A stretch of DNA of 64,000 nucleotides. Origin: Isoetes taiwanensis. Lineage: Eukaryota > Streptophyta > Lycopodiopsida > Isoetales > Isoetaceae. The stretch spans positions 188,001-252,000 of the forward strand of contig JAJEKV010000278.1 in the NCBI GenBank assembly GCA_021234155.1. The letters are read 5' to 3'. How positions within the stretch are numbered: the first letter of the stretch is position 1; every line of letters begins with the position of its first letter. Positions 10,961 to 23,899 of this stretch are shown here, one piece after another. A program made the position numbers and the translations under genes. The notes below the pieces were generated by a model. It was not told the DNA's origin and made no database searches. It worked only from the letters and a program-made list of their open reading frames with translations.

Positions 10961-13900
10961 CTGTTAAAAAAAAAAAAAAATCCAGTCCACCCTAGCCTTA
11001 GCAACAACCAACTAGCAATGACATCTACAGAGGTCAATCCCTACTGTAGTCTTATCAGTCCATACTAGGATCGAAATCCCTGATGGCACCAATCATCACA
11101 GAACCATAAGTCTTTAGCCCAAAAACAATAACTTCTAAGAACAAGAATCAACTTACATTGACGTACCCAACTGGGGCATATATCATTAAACCTCATATTT
11201 ATACTTGCCTCATGTTTATAAGGCTCCAACTATAAACTGGATATCAACTGGTTAGATCATAATCAAGCTAAATTGTCTGAAATTAAAGTCCCTTTCTTAG
11301 ATCTATGTAGAAATCCTTAAGATTATGTACATGCTGGCCAAATTATCCTGACTCAAAGTCAGCACTCATCTTTACGGCCACTGTAAGTAAACAGTAAAGT
11401 CATATTCCTTTTCCACGCAATGCCTATGTTTCAGCTCATGCAAATTCAGTACAATATTTCAAAAGAACTTTCATTTCCATGCTGCCTTAATCTTTAGACA
11501 GCGCATATTTGTCCTTATATTTCTGCATGTTTATTAGATATTTTATTATTGCACCTTTCCTGTAGAAAATATTCCCTGCTCAGGTCTTGTATGTGCATGT
11601 TAGCCATTATCCTTTGTTGCATATGACCATTCTAATGCATACAATTAGCTCTCAGCCATTGCGTACCCTACTGTATGTACGTTTATCATAGTCTATATGT
11701 CTATACAATAAACCTTGGATGACCATTAAAACAAGTAAACCTTGAAATAAAACTCAAATTATATACTGCATGTCATTAGATAATTTGTAGAAATCATAAG
11801 ATGATCATAAAGTATTCAAAAAAGCCTTAATATAATACTGTAATTCTGCCTCTACGGCCAGTATGTCTAGCAACTTTAATTCTGAACCTTCAGATCTAGC
11901 AACTTTAATTCTGAACCTCCAGAAAGGCAGAAATATTCTTATAGCAAAATATACAGCAGATTATGATGCTTTCAAAAAGCTTATATATTCGCTTATCCAA
12001 ATATGCAGAAATGAGACTTTACTATAACTGAGAGTAAGATGTAGTAGTTCTCCCTTTTTTTCCAAAACGAGGTAGTAACAACTCCATACGAGCTTGCTTC
12101 CATAAGTGCTCCATTGCCAACTCTTCCTTTTCAGCCAGATCATGAACTTGAATGCAAAAAGACAACAATAAGAGGAGAAACTGGTACCTGCAGCCAAACA
12201 ACACAACATTAGCATAAGAATGGTAATGAGTGAAGGGCCAGAAGGTACATTAGGTTTCTCAGCTCTTCGCTGATCACCTATTGTAGCCTTCTTGCTCTCA
12301 AATCAATACCAGCTGAAAACAATCAAAAGAAATTAACCATCTAAGACGTTCCAAGCCTCCATGTAGTTTTTCCTTATTTAGAACCAAGTAGAAAAGCATT
12401 TATATCTTACTGTTATGGTTATGCCACAGCAGACACAGAACCGTGACTACATATGCAAGAGATTAGGGGTATTTATGCATTATAATGCAAAAACTGGAGG
12501 ATCAACCAAGAATACCATACAATGTTAAAGCTGTAGGCTTATATTCCACTTTCAAATCACTGTTATGTACCTTTCAGAACAAACAGCTATGCAACAGCAC
12601 GAAGAAATGCCTTGGTTATTCAAAGCCTACCATTATTTTACTTGCATCATTATGCAAGAACCTGAAGCAAAGACTTTTGAACCCAAACTAAGTTTACAAC
12701 TTAACCAAACCTGAATGTCCTCAAGTTCACATTCAATGCCGTGTGTCTGGGACAGTGTTCTTGAAGCTGGAACCCGCTTGTTTGCTTCCATCACCATTCT
12801 GTGTGCCCATCTATTTTTGTTTGGGCCAAGGGCATTTTAACCCAACATTTCTTGTAGAAACCATGGCAAGCCCGCAATAGCAGTAGGCAGAAACCATGGC
12901 AAGCCAGCTATAGCAGCAGGCGTCTCCTCCTTTAATAAATCTGTGATTGACTGAACCAAATTCGTCTTGATACTTAGACACCCTGCTTTAGATATATCAA
13001 TGGCATTTATTCCCACTGATTTCGTGTATCATTTAGATATTTACCGCCAAATACAAGCATGTGACCTGTTTAAGAAATCATATGAAATCCTAGCTCCAGC
13101 TCATGGTTTCTGCCAATAATCTATGCCTAGAGCATATGGCTTCATTGAAGCATCCAACTGCAGTAATCAATATGTCAGATGACCAAACATTGAGCTATGT
13201 GTGGTCCCCATCTGAATCATAGACATTAGGATATTCAAGCATCCAATAATCGTTGCATATGTTCATAGGGCATTTATTCCTGCCCATTGCATGTACCATC
13301 AAGATATTACCCTCCGGATTCCAGCATGCAAATCAACTCAAAAGATCCACTAAAATCCAGCATGGCTTAAGGCATTAACTTACCTTCTGTGTCTAAAGCA
13401 TGTAGATTCGGTATACCATCTAGCTGTGGCAGCAATAATGTCAGCGGGCAGTACCTCGAGCTACATTCCATGTACTCGAAATATGATGTAAGACTCAAAT
13501 TTAACCATCTCTGTGGTGCATAGTCCAGCTTTATAGCCGTGGACCTAAATCGGGACTCAACCCTGCTTGTGTAGAGCGCCGCCATTAGCCGTTCTTCTGT
13601 ACCCTAAGCTCAGTGTTTTGATAATTCTTGGAGTTAAAAGAATAACCCAATTTCTGTCATCCCATTAAACTGTAACATAAGCTTTATTAGGTTATACAAA
13701 ATAACTCAATTTTAGTCACCCCATTAAACTGTAGCATTTTGTGGAGTTAGAATAAAAAACCACATTTCTGTTAAACCTTGACACTACAGTAAGAGCCATT
13801 ACTGGCCTAAATCACAATAGATTTAAACCCAAAGTTACATATACTAGTGTACTCACCATTTGGTGTATCAAACGATTTTTAAACATTAGCCCAAGTGAGC

Positions 13901-14126
13901 CAAGTCCCTGCCCGTAGAACCATAGTCATATACTTCTTAAAAATAGGACAATATCTTAGAATCATCCCTGTAAAAATGAAAAGCTTTAGACTTAAGCACC
14001 TGCATCCTATCATAGTCTAAAGACTATAGGTATAAGCAAAAGCATTCATGTTTGAACCTAAGTACAAGTCCCAACTACAAGTCCCAATATTTATTACGAC
14101 CATAAACATGGAAATATATAAAAAAA
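10961..14126 (-). mobile_element. Penelope-array unit A (5' region, ORF-less derivative)
   Basis: A 3.17-kb block abuts the TTTTTAACAG acceptor of TNP2 exon 5 and is bordered by poly-A/T on both sides. It recurs at 14766-17918 and is distantly similar to 25590-27100 in the unit that carries the reverse transcriptase (for example 12190-12330 against 26884-27015). On the minus strand it begins ATATATTTCCATGTTTATGG. It holds a small spliced-looking gene but no reverse transcriptase, so it looks like a non-autonomous or truncated copy of the same family. Confidence 0.55.
12022..13585 (-). CDS. Small putative spliced ORF in unit A
   Basis: An opening exon starts at 13585 (MAALYTSRVESRFRS...), runs about 69 codons and reaches a strong donor, GAAG|GTAAGTTAATG, near 13380. 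A plausible last exon follows the acceptor TTGCATTCAAG near 12148, encodes a basic, helical tail (LAEKEELAMEHLWKQARMEL) and stops at 12022. Intermediate exons were not resolved. No domain is recognised. The homologous frame in the second copy (about 17400-15800) is scrambled by indels. It may be an accessory protein of the retroelement or pure noncoding sequence. Confidence 0.3.
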
Positions 14127-14765
14127 TCCTACCTCCAACCGTAGGAGAGAGCAGACCTCTTTCTTTGTTGGATAAGCTGTAATACTAGGAAGGGCAGACC
14201 CTACCATTCTGCCAGAGGTCTACCCCCATCCCATTATTTCTTGAACCACGAAATATGTTGCAAAGACTTGGTCTTATATTTTGGTGAATACAAGTACCCG
14301 GTAGGAGTGGCATACTGACCTCCAGTGGCATTGTGAGATATGAAGCTCAGTTGGCATCATGCAGAACACTTGAACCCTGAAATATGTTGCAGCACTTGGT
14401 CTTATATTCTGGTGAATACAAGTACCAGCCGAGTGGCATAGTAAGACGTACAGCCCAGTGGCATTGTAAGATACGGAGCTCAATAGCATCATGCAAAACA
14501 CTTGTATCCAAATAAATCACACTGCATATGATAGAATTCAAACTTAAAATAGCTATCTCCAATAGCAGAAAGATTGTTGTTCCATGTCGGTGATACCAGT
14601 TCATGGACCACTTCTTTTTCCTATAAAAGGAAACATTACAACCATTATTAGTACAAAACATGTCTATGAGACAAGTTAGAAATGGAAAAAAGTCAATTGT
14701 TCTTGGACTAAAAACCGTGTTTGAGACTATGGTGACCTGGTAAGACCGAGACCCGAAATTCCTAA
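14127..14765 (-). mobile_element. Penelope-array 3'-end block X with internal 130-bp tandem duplication
   Basis: The block runs from ATCCTACCTCCAACCGTAGG at 14132 to the next poly-A junction. Its left 110 bp match the 3' end of the reverse-transcriptase unit at 21343-21460: both have TCCTACCTCC, CCGTAGGA, GTAATA, a short hairpin and CCATCCCAT in the same order. Inside it, 14239-14370 and 14371-14502 are near-identical tandem copies (GAAATATGTTGCA ... GGCATCATGCA). Joined to A' it makes a short element with 5' and 3' ends but no ORF. Confidence 0.55.
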
Positions 14766-17700
14766 AAAAATCCGATCCACCTAGCCTTAGCAACAACCAA
14801 CTAGCAATGACATCTGAGAGGTCAATCCCTCATTGTAGTCTTATCGGTCCATACTAGGATCGAAATCCCGATGGCACCAATCATCACAAGAACCATAAGT
14901 CTTTAGCCCAAAACAATAACTTCTAAGAACAAGAATCAACTTACATTGACGTACCTAACGGGGCATATATCATTAAACCTCATATTTATACTTGCCTCAT
15001 GTTTATAAGGCTCCAACTATAAACTGGATATCAACTGGTTAGATCATAATCAAGCTAAATTGTCTTAAATTAAAGTCCCTTTCTTAGATCTATGTAGAAA
15101 TCCTTAAGATTATGTACATTTGGCCAAATTATCGACTCAAAGTCGGCACTCATCTTTACGACCCCTTTGTAAGTAAACAAGTAAAAGTCATATTCCTTTT
15201 CCACATAATGCCTATGTTTCAGCTCATGCAAATTCAATTACAATATTTCAAAAGAACTTTCATTTTCCATCTTTGCCTTAATCTTTAGGCAAGTGCGATA
15301 TTTGTCCTTATATTTACGCATGTTTATTAGATATTTTATTATTGCGCCTTTCTGTGAGAAAAAATATTCCCCCTTTCGGGTCTTGTATGTGCATGTTAGC
15401 CATTATCCTTTGTTGCATATGACCATTCTAATGCATACAATTAGCTCGACCATTCGCATTCTATCAGTATGTACGTTTATCATAGTCTATATGTCTATAC
15501 AATAAACCTTGGATGACCATTAAAACAAGTAAACCTTGAAATAAAACTCAAATTATATCTCGCATGTCATTAGATAATTTGTAGAAATCATAAGATGATC
15601 ATAAAGTATTCAAAAAGCCTTAATATATATTGTAATTACGCCTCTACGGCCAAGATATGTCTAGCAACTTTAATTTCGAACCTTCAGATCTAGCAACTTT
15701 AATTTCGAACCTCGTAGAAGGCGTAAATATTCTTATAGCAAAATATACTGGCCAGTTATGATGCTTTCAAAAAGCTTATATATTCGCTTATCCAAATATG
15801 CGTAAATGAGACTTTACTATAACGAGAGTAAGATGTAGTAGTTCTCCTTTTTTTCCAAAAACGGTAGTAACAACTCCATACGAGCTTGCTTCCATAAGTG
15901 CTCCATTGCCAACTCTTCCTTTTCGGCCGGATCATGAACTTGAATGCAAAAAGACAACAATAAGAGGAGAAACTGCACTGCTGACCAAACAACACAACAT
16001 TAGCATAAGAATGGTAATGAGTGAAGGGCCGAAAGGTACATTAGGTTTTCGGCTCTTCACGATCACCTATTGTAGCCTTCTTGCTCTCAAATCAATACCA
16101 ACTGAAAACAATCAAAAAGAAATTAACCATCTAAGACGTTCCAAGCCTCCATGTAGTTTTTTCCTTATTTAGAACCAAGTAGAAAAGCATTTATATCTTA
16201 CTATTATGGTTATGCCACGCAGTGAACCACAAAGAAGTGACTACATATGCAAGAGATTAGGTATTTATGCATTATAATGCAAAAACCGGAGGATCAACCA
16301 AGAATACCATACAATATTAAAGCCAGAGGCTTATATTCCACTTTCAAATCAATCGTTATGTACCTTTCGGAACAAACAACTATGCAACAAACACGAAGAA
16401 ATGCCTTGGTTATTCAAAGCCTACCATTATTTTACTTGCATCATTATGCAAGAACCGGGAAGCAAAAGACTTTTGAACCCAAACTAAGTTTTAACTTAAC
16501 CAAACCTGAATGTCCTCAAGTTCACATTCAATGCCGTGTGTAATGCGGGGCGGTGTTCTTGAAGCTGGAACAGCTTGTTTGCTTCCATCACCATTACCCA
16601 GGTGCCCATCTATTTTGTTTGGGCCAAGGGCATTTTAACCCAACATTTCTTGTAGAAACCATGGCAAGCCCGCAATAGCAAGAGGCGTAAACCATGGCAA
16701 GCCGGCCTATAGCAAAGAAGGCGTCTCCTCCTTTAATAAATGCGATTGATTGGTGAACCAAATTCGTCTTGATACCGGACACCCCGCTTTAGATATATCA
16801 ATGGCATTTATTCCCAGCGATTTCGTGTATCATTTAGATATTTACCGCCAAATACAAGCATGTGACTGTTTAAGAAATCATATGAAATCCTAGCTCCGGC
16901 TCATGGTTTACGCCAATAATCTATGCCTAGAACATATGGCTTCATTGAAGCATCTAGCTGCTTAATAATCAATATGTCGATGACCAAACATTGAGCTAAT
17001 GTGGTCCCCATCCGAATCAATAGACATTAGGATATTCAAGCATCCAATAATCGTTGCATATGTTCATAGGGCATTTATTCCTGCCCATTGCATGTACCAT
17101 CAAGATATTACCCTCCGGATTCCAAAGATGCAAATCAACTCAAAAGATCCACTAAAATCCAAAGATGGCTTAAGGCATTAACTTACCTTACAGGTCTAAA
17201 GCATGTAGATTCGGTATACCATCTAGGCGTGGCGACAATAATGTCACGGGCGGTACCTCGAGCTACATTCCATGTACTCGAAATATGATGTAAGACTCAA
17301 ATTTAACCATCTCTGTGGTGCATAGTCCAGCTTTATAGCCGTGGACCTAAATCGGGACTCAACCCCGCTTGTGTAGAGCGCCGCCATTAGCCGTTCTTCC
17401 GTACCCTAAGCTCGGTGTTTTGATAATTCTTGGAGTTAAAAGAATAACCCAATTTCTGTCATCCCATTAAACTGTAACATAAGCTTTATTAGGTTATACA
17501 AAATAACTCAATTTTAGTCACCCCATTAAACCGGTGGCATTTTGTGGAGTTAGAAAAAAAACCACATTTATGTTAAACCTTGACACTACTGAAGAGCCAT
17601 TCTTGGCCTAAATCACAATAGATTTAAACCCAAAGTTACATATCTTTGTACTCACCATTTGGTGTATCAAACGATTTTAAACATTAGCCCAAGTGAGCCA

Positions 17701-17918
17701 AGTCCCCTCAGTAGAACCATAGTCATATACTTCTTAAAAATAGGACAATATCTTAGAATCATCCCCTGTAAAATGAAAAGCTTTAGACTTAAGCACTGCA
17801 TCCTATCATAGTCTAAAGACTATAGGTATAAGCAAAAGCATTCATGTTTGAACCTAAGTACAAGTCCCAACTACAAGTCCCAATATTTATTACGACCATA
17901 AACATGGAAATATATAAA
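14766..17918 (-). mobile_element. Penelope-array unit A' (second copy of unit A)
   Basis: It is a direct repeat of 10961-14126 and colinear throughout, ending in the same ...GGAAATATATAAA before poly-A. Differences concentrate at CAG and CTG trinucleotides and are mostly small indels (for example AGGCAGAAAT near 11924 against AGGCGTAAAT near 15719). That pattern suggests sequence error rather than ordinary decay; see the findings. Confidence 0.7.
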
Positions 17919-18548
17919 AAAAAAAAAAAAAAAAAAAAATGAAGTGAGAAAAAAAAAAAATGACGAAGCGAAAACTTGTAACTCGAACCAAATTACTAAC
18001 CCGAGAAGACCATCTACACTATTATTACTCCGGTTGAATTTGTGTTGTAGGTTGAGGATGAGTATGCATCTTGGCTAGACGATATCTTTCCATTTGGGTA
18101 TAGTGGTTCTTGGTCTCTTTCTCTAGAAGCGTGATAGGTCTCTCATCATCACCATTTGCATCATTGTTAGAGTTATTGGTTGGGAAGTAATTTTGTATAG
18201 CTTCCATCAAACCACTCTCAGCATGAAAGCCACTTTCAGCACATGAGTTTTCATTCCCATCATCGCTTGACTGCAAATTCACAAGTCAAATTTATTTGTT
18301 TGTGGGAATTTATACATGTCACGATAAAAAAAAAAAAAACGAAAAACAAAAAGATAAGATAAGATAAGATAAGATAAGATAAGAATTTTTACGTCCACGG
18401 GAACCCAACGGGTTATGGGACGGCACATGCAAGGGCAACAACCCATCTAAAACCGGGGACTAGGCCCCATCACTAAATACAATAACCAAATATTAAAAGG
18501 CTACCAAGAATAAGAGAAGATAATGCATTGGAAATAAGATTATAAACA

Positions 18549-19151
18549 TGTTGGATTTGGCTATCAGGTAATGTTAATCACAACCTCTCTAGATCAATTC
18601 ACAATGCATTAATGCAAGATAAGCAATGCACTAATGGGAATAACCTTTTGAATAACTTTCACACAACTAAGACCATATGATAACTAATGATATTAATCAT
18701 TTTAGAATCATTAGATACTGTAGCAATTTAAGACCTCAGAGCTGGGGTATTGACCGAACACCGTGAGCTAGGTTGACTGCAAGATAAACAATCTTAGAAC
18801 ACGATCTCTTGACTTAATTCCTCCTTGATTTACAATTCGCCCCGATCATCAAAGTCGGCCTTTCTGCAACTTATAGAGTTAGATTTGGGTGGTTTTGGCT
18901 ATGGATAAGGCCGCCTAGCCGAGCTCCTATTTGAATGGAGCTTTCCCCCTAAAATAAGTGCCACCTTTAACTTTATATTTAGCATCTGGTTCACCAATAA
19001 ACCTTGAACCTATATATACAACCTTTAACCCTTTATATTTACAACGTAGGGTTAAACTTTGAAGAATAGCTATGCACAGAGATTTGTATAGATTGAGTAT
19101 GTGAACCTGTGTCAGAGAATTATGTGATGACCATAACTTAGAATTCCAACA
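18549..19151 (-). repeat. Copia LTR copy within segment B
   Basis: It runs TGTTGGATTTGG to GAATTCCAACA and is preceded by AAACA. It matches the LTR at 28791-29394. The pol-side neighbour TTCCTCCTTCAGC is the reverse complement of a GAAGGAGGAA polypurine tract. Confidence 0.85.
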
Positions 19152-19186
19152 TTCCTCCTTCAGCACATAATTCTGCAATCTTCAGA

Positions 19187-20661
19187 TCAGCCTTGAATTG
19201 TTTGAACTTGTTTTCTGGTAAAGCTTTTGTAAATATATCTGCAATTTGCTTTGATGTGTTGACATATGCCATCTGTATGTACCTTTTCCCCGCGCAAGTC
19301 CCTGATGAAGTGAACATTTAACTCAACATGTTTGGTCCTTTCGTGTTGCACAGGATTTTTCACAATAGCTATGCAGCTTTGGCTGTCAGTCATGATCTGT
19401 GTTGGCTCTGTTTGTTTGCATTCAAGTTCATCCAGTAATCTCCTTAACCATGAAACTTCTTTTGCTACTAAAGAGGCAGCTGTGTACTCAGCTTCTGCTG
19501 AAGACATTGCAATAGCACTTTGCTTTTTGCTCCTCCAAGTGTTAGCTCCCCCACCCAAGAAGATTACATATCCTGAAGTGGATTTTCTGCAAGATAAATC
19601 CCCTCCCCAGTCTGCATCACTGTATGCAACTAACTCTAAATTCTTTGAGTCAAAAATTATTCCATGCCTCTTAATACCTTTTAGGTACTTGAGAACACGC
19701 TTTCCTGCAATCCAGTGGTGTTTGGTAGGATTATGGCACCTTCTGCTCAGTATGTTCACAATGTAAGCAATGTCAGGTCTCGTATTGTTTGCTAAATAAA
19801 GCAAACATCCTATTAAGGATCTGTATGGCACATTTTCCATATCTTTAATATCCTTTTCTCGAAGAGGTTTCTCATCGGTCAATCTATGTCCCAGGCTGGC
19901 TGGTGTTTTTCTTTGGATGAGCATCCACAAGATTAAATCTTTTTAGCATGTTTTCAATATGCTTGCATTGCTGAAGTTTCAAGATCCCTTGACTCCTGTT
20001 TCTACTTACTTCAATCCCCAAAAATTTCTTTAGCTCACCTAGGTCGGGACATTTGAAACCTAGAGTTCAAGATCCTCTTACAATGATTGAGAATATCTAT
20101 GTGATTTTTTCGCCATGATCACGATCATCAACATAGAATAGAATAGAATAGAATATGATTTTATCGTCCACGGAGACCAACAAAAAAAATTTGGACCATT
20201 TTTCGATTTATGAGTGCTATTGTGCAGAATTTTTCCCCTTCATTATACCTATAAAGGTTTCCATCATTTTGGAGTTTTTTGAAGCCTTGCTCTCTGAGAA
20301 AACTGTCCATGCAAAAATACCACTCCCTGGGGGACTGTTTTAAACCATATACAGCCCTATTTAATCTCCAAACTTTGCTTTGTCCTTCTATGAATCCTGA
20401 TGGTTGTTTCATGAAAACCTTTTCTTCTAACTTAGCATTCAAGAATGCAGTTTTGACATCCATATGGTGCAGTTCTAAATCCCATGCATTTGCTAGTGCC
20501 AATAGAATTCTGACACTTGTCAGCTTAACAATAGGGGAGTAGGTTTCATCAAAATCTCGCCCTTGTTTTTTAGTGTACCCTTTTGCCACAAGTCTTGCTT
20601 TAAACTTTTGACTTCTATCTGCATTTTCCTTAATTTTAAATAACCATTTGCATCCTATCAC
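19187..20661 (-). pseudogene. Copia pol fragment in segment B (RT and RNase H)
   Basis: The reverse transcriptase core (GCKWLFKIKEN, FLNAKLEEKVFMKQP, RAVYGLKQSPREW) and RNase H (YSDADWGGD, KQSAIAMSSAEAEY, HVELNVHFIRD) of a Ty1/copia element are clear. The reading frame is broken near 20.1 kb, where the catalytic YVDD region is disrupted by a pentanucleotide-tailed insertion and by indels, and again near 19.93 kb and 19.29 kb. The intact counterparts lie at 29395-30899. Confidence 0.85.
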
Positions 20662-21043
20662 ATTTTGACCTGCTGGCTGATTTACAACTTCATATGTTTA
20701 GGTTTTCTTGAATGATTCTAACTCATCATTCATGGCTTCCATCCATTTTGCTTTATCTTCACTTTCCATTGCTTCCTCATAAGTAGTGGGGATTAATGCA
20801 TCTTCCAGAATAGCCATTATCTGCTCATGATCTTCATTTTGTTTTTCAATTCTTCTGCTCCTTCCCATGCTATTTCTGCCATATTGATCAAGATCAACTG
20901 CTGCCTCTTTCAAAAGTTTTTCTCCTTGTGTTTTCCTTTTGTATGGCAAGTCATGAATGCTGGGATCTAGATTGTTACTTGCTTCTATATGAGTTTCACT
21001 TGAAGGATCAGATTTATCATCTGTTTTGGTCACATGTTCATCA

Positions 21044-21337
21044 AATCTGGGGCTCAGGACATCTGGTCCTTGGCTTAATTTCTGGCTGCGCCATAACGTC
21101 ACTTGCTGTAGCATGGTTTTGCCCCATCACGTTTCATCCATACCACATTTTTTTTAAAAAAACAACTAAGGGTATCATTTAAATTCAATACTAATTTAAA
21201 GTAGTATAAACTCTACATCAAAGATGTTTTTCTTAAAAAAAACCCCGCCAATTGCTAGATCTAGTGCATCCTGGTTGTTAACAACGTTTAGGTACATAAG
21301 ACTCAAAATATGTTAGTCAGTGTCATAAATAGAAAAA
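21044..21337 (-). repeat. Block C, copy of 27858-28147
   Basis: The 290-bp block ends in GTCAGTGTCATAAATAG plus poly-A and is nearly identical to the block that starts the reverse-transcriptase unit on its right side. Here it is fused to truncated copia sequence, producing a chimeric minus frame (LSQGPDVLSPRFDEHVTKTD) at 21114-20698. Confidence 0.75.
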
Positions 21338-21521
21338 AAATCCTACCTCCTTCCGTAGGACGATGCTACACCCCATGCATATGTGCTTACTGTAATAATA
21401 GGCTGGGCTGACCCCTACTATTACAGTAGGGGTCTGGCACCATCCCATAATTTTTTATGGCCACATTTATCTATTTTCTTAATCAAGATTACATTAAAGT
21501 TCATAAATAAATTGGTTTACC

Positions 21522-23598
21522 TTAGTACTGCATTAGGACACGCACCACTTCTTCAGCATCAAATTTCAGCCCTGGAAAGTGGCCACTTTGTATGTATTTG
21601 ATAACTCGGGTCTTAAGTCCTTTCTTGTCAAACCCATTCTGCTTGAATTTACTAATTAGACTGATAATATCGTTTGCCGCTCCCTCTGAGTTGGTGTTGA
21701 CATATAAATAGGGCATTATTTGCGAGATAATAACGTTCCTTGCTTGCATGTATGGCCTGCAACTGCTTGCGTGTACAAATTTAATAGCTTCAAAGGGTAG
21801 TAGATCCCTCTTATCATATCTTATCGTTCTGTATATTCCAAGGTGCCTATTGGATATCTGTATGGTCATATTTAAGAAATTGGCCTCAATGCCAACTTGT
21901 GCTACATTGTTGCCCAGCCATGCTAAAACTGTCTCTTCCTTTATTCCAAGGAATTGCATGTCGTATATCTGTAACCCATTACTATTCATATCTTTCTGAT
22001 TGGTCAAGAACTTTCTAATGTTAGGGCAATTAATTGCCAAAAGGTCATCAATGTATCTGAACATGTATCTAAATGCTTTGATTTCCTCATAGTCACCTTG
22101 CTTAGCTAGGTTCTTAATAAACTCCATTTCGAACCATGCTAGGTACATATTACACCAGCATGGGCTAGATGCAAAGCCCATGGGTATTCCACTAACCTGC
22201 CTCCAGATTTTGTATCCCATTAAAAGCGTGCGCGGTTTTCGCTGACCATCTATTAGCACTACAAAACTTCTCTAGGTTCATAATCATCCAGCATTTACCT
22301 TTAGGTGTATACTTGAACCATTTAGCCTTGTATTTGCCGTCATGCATCTTTTTCAGCCATAACTCATTTCTCTTATTCTGCTTGGTCATGTATTTCCATG
22401 TTGCTGCTGCTAATTTCTGCATAACAGCACATATCCCATTGTCCCCCTTTAGGGGTATATTTTCATAACACCTTGTTATGTCAGCAACAAAAACCTCGTT
22501 AATCACCTTAGGTAAATTAAGTATGACATCATACACAGATCCTGCTATCCAGTTAGGGTTTACTTTTCCAGGTATTAGGGTACAAATGCTCGCGCACAAA
22601 TCTTTTGATACTTCAGGCCATATCTCCAGAATACCATTGAGGACAGCTGTAATCATTTCGGAGATCTCCGTGTATATTGTTCCATGAGCGTTTGTGATCC
22701 ATCTATAATCATATTTGTGTGCCTTATATATTCCTAATAGGTATGGTAGTCTTGTAGACTCAAACTCCATCTCTCCAACTAGCTCTTGAATTTCAAACTT
22801 TAAAACTGGTGTCAATGCCATTTCTGTGGTGTCAACTGCTTGAAAATCTTTGCTATTAAGTCTCGCTATAGCCATATTTCTCACATGTTTTGGACAAATA
22901 AATGCGGGATTATTGGATGCCTTATCCACTCCCGCTACATATATATTTTTATTCAGCCAAATTATATTTTCAGCAACACTCCTATCATTCAAGGCAAACT
23001 TTCTATTGCAATCATTTCTGCATGCCTCTTTACACAGCAGTTTTATGTCCTCCCATATTCTCTTTTTGATGGTTTCCTTATCCTCATAACTTATGTGTGG
23101 AAATCTGAACCTGTGCAGTTCAAACATACATCTTACAGCTCCCTCAACTTCCCCTTTTAACTCCTTCTCTACAAGGTATTTATCTGGGATGTGGCTAAGC
23201 CCCTTTTGTACCAGATTTCTCAAGGTCGTATTCTTGATGATCTCTAACTTAGTTGTTCGGACATGTCCTATTTTATCATCAATAAACTCTTTCAAGCTCG
23301 GATTTTGGCAAGGGCAAACAGCTTCTTTGGCCTGGGCAAATACTTGGAATGGTTTGTATAAAATATCTCGCAAACTCTCAGTATATTTCCATGCAAACAT
23401 GGTATCGTTCATGATTTCCCTACCTATATCCCCCAGAGATTCAACTGTCCTCTTATGGATTACCTTTGGTATGCAGAATTTGTCCATAATCTTAGCAAGG
23501 AATAAAATGTGGATAATCTTTTTCTTATTTTTTTCTTTTACCATAGTCATATGTACTCTTCCTAAGCAGTCATTAATCAGCTCCCTGTTATTCTGCAC
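21522..23598 (-). CDS. Penelope-like reverse transcriptase
   Basis: Two frames (23598-22192 and 22259-21522) overlap around one frameshift near 22.25 kb and together encode about 700 residues. Recognisable steps are AGVDKASNNPAFICPKH, LPYLLGIYKAHK, ADITRCYENIPL (first catalytic Asp), SGIPMGFASSPCWCNMYLAW, FRYIDDLLAINCPN (YIDD active site), and a C-terminal thumb-like region ending LISKFKQNGFDKKGLKTRV. The DKxSxN block, CYxxIP and IPMGFxxSPxWCNxY pattern is that of the algal and protist branch of Penelope-like or telomerase-related RTs, not of LINE, LTR or group II RTs. It would reverse-transcribe the element RNA in the nucleus. No endonuclease domain follows the RT. Confidence 0.75.
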
Positions 23599-23899
23599 AT
23601 GTCAGTAAGATAATATTTTAGGAAACCACTATTATTATTATATTAGATTCATCACCAGCCTACAAGGTCAAGAGTACTGTTTTGTTAACCGGTTTGCACC
23701 ATTATCGTGCATTGCCTTTAGGCATATTAAGACATCTTGTCTTTGGATATGTCCATAGTCACATGACTAGGATTTTAGAGCTGTACTTATACAGTCCCTA
23801 AACACATTTGTATCATACTATCAAGAATGCATTTAAATATTTGTAAACAAAGTACTATAAAGATACTTGTTATTTCTCAAATGATAGTACCATACCAGT

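Larger units (their letters stand above)
17919..21043 (-). repeat. Segment B: second copy of TNP2 exon 4 plus part of the copia element
   Basis: This stretch repeats 28147-31285: poly-A and ATGAAGTGAG, TNP2 exon 4, the TTATC-tailed fragment, the AAACA target site, the copia LTR (18549-19151) and its pol gene as far as CATGTTCATCA. Because both flank and insertion site are shared, it is a duplicated segment rather than a second copia insertion. It then joins block C abruptly at about 21044. Its exon 4 copy (about 18272-18000) and pol frames carry extra frameshifts relative to the other copy. Confidence 0.8.

Noticed and set aside
10961-17918. Units A and A' as the two LTRs of one retrotransposon with X as internal region
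   Set aside because: Ends are not TG...CA, X has no primer-binding site or polypurine tract, X shares the 3' end of the Penelope-like unit, and A extends directly into a TNP2 splice acceptor.
18025-18282. Separate 85-codon gene
   Set aside because: It is the frame-shifted duplicate of TNP2 exon 4 (28230-28501), bounded by the same splice signals.
18549-21043. Segment B as an independent, truncated copia insertion
   Set aside because: It shares the same AAACA target, the same TNP2 exon and the same TTATC fragment on its left flank as the copy at 28147-31285, so it is a duplicated segment or assembly artefact.
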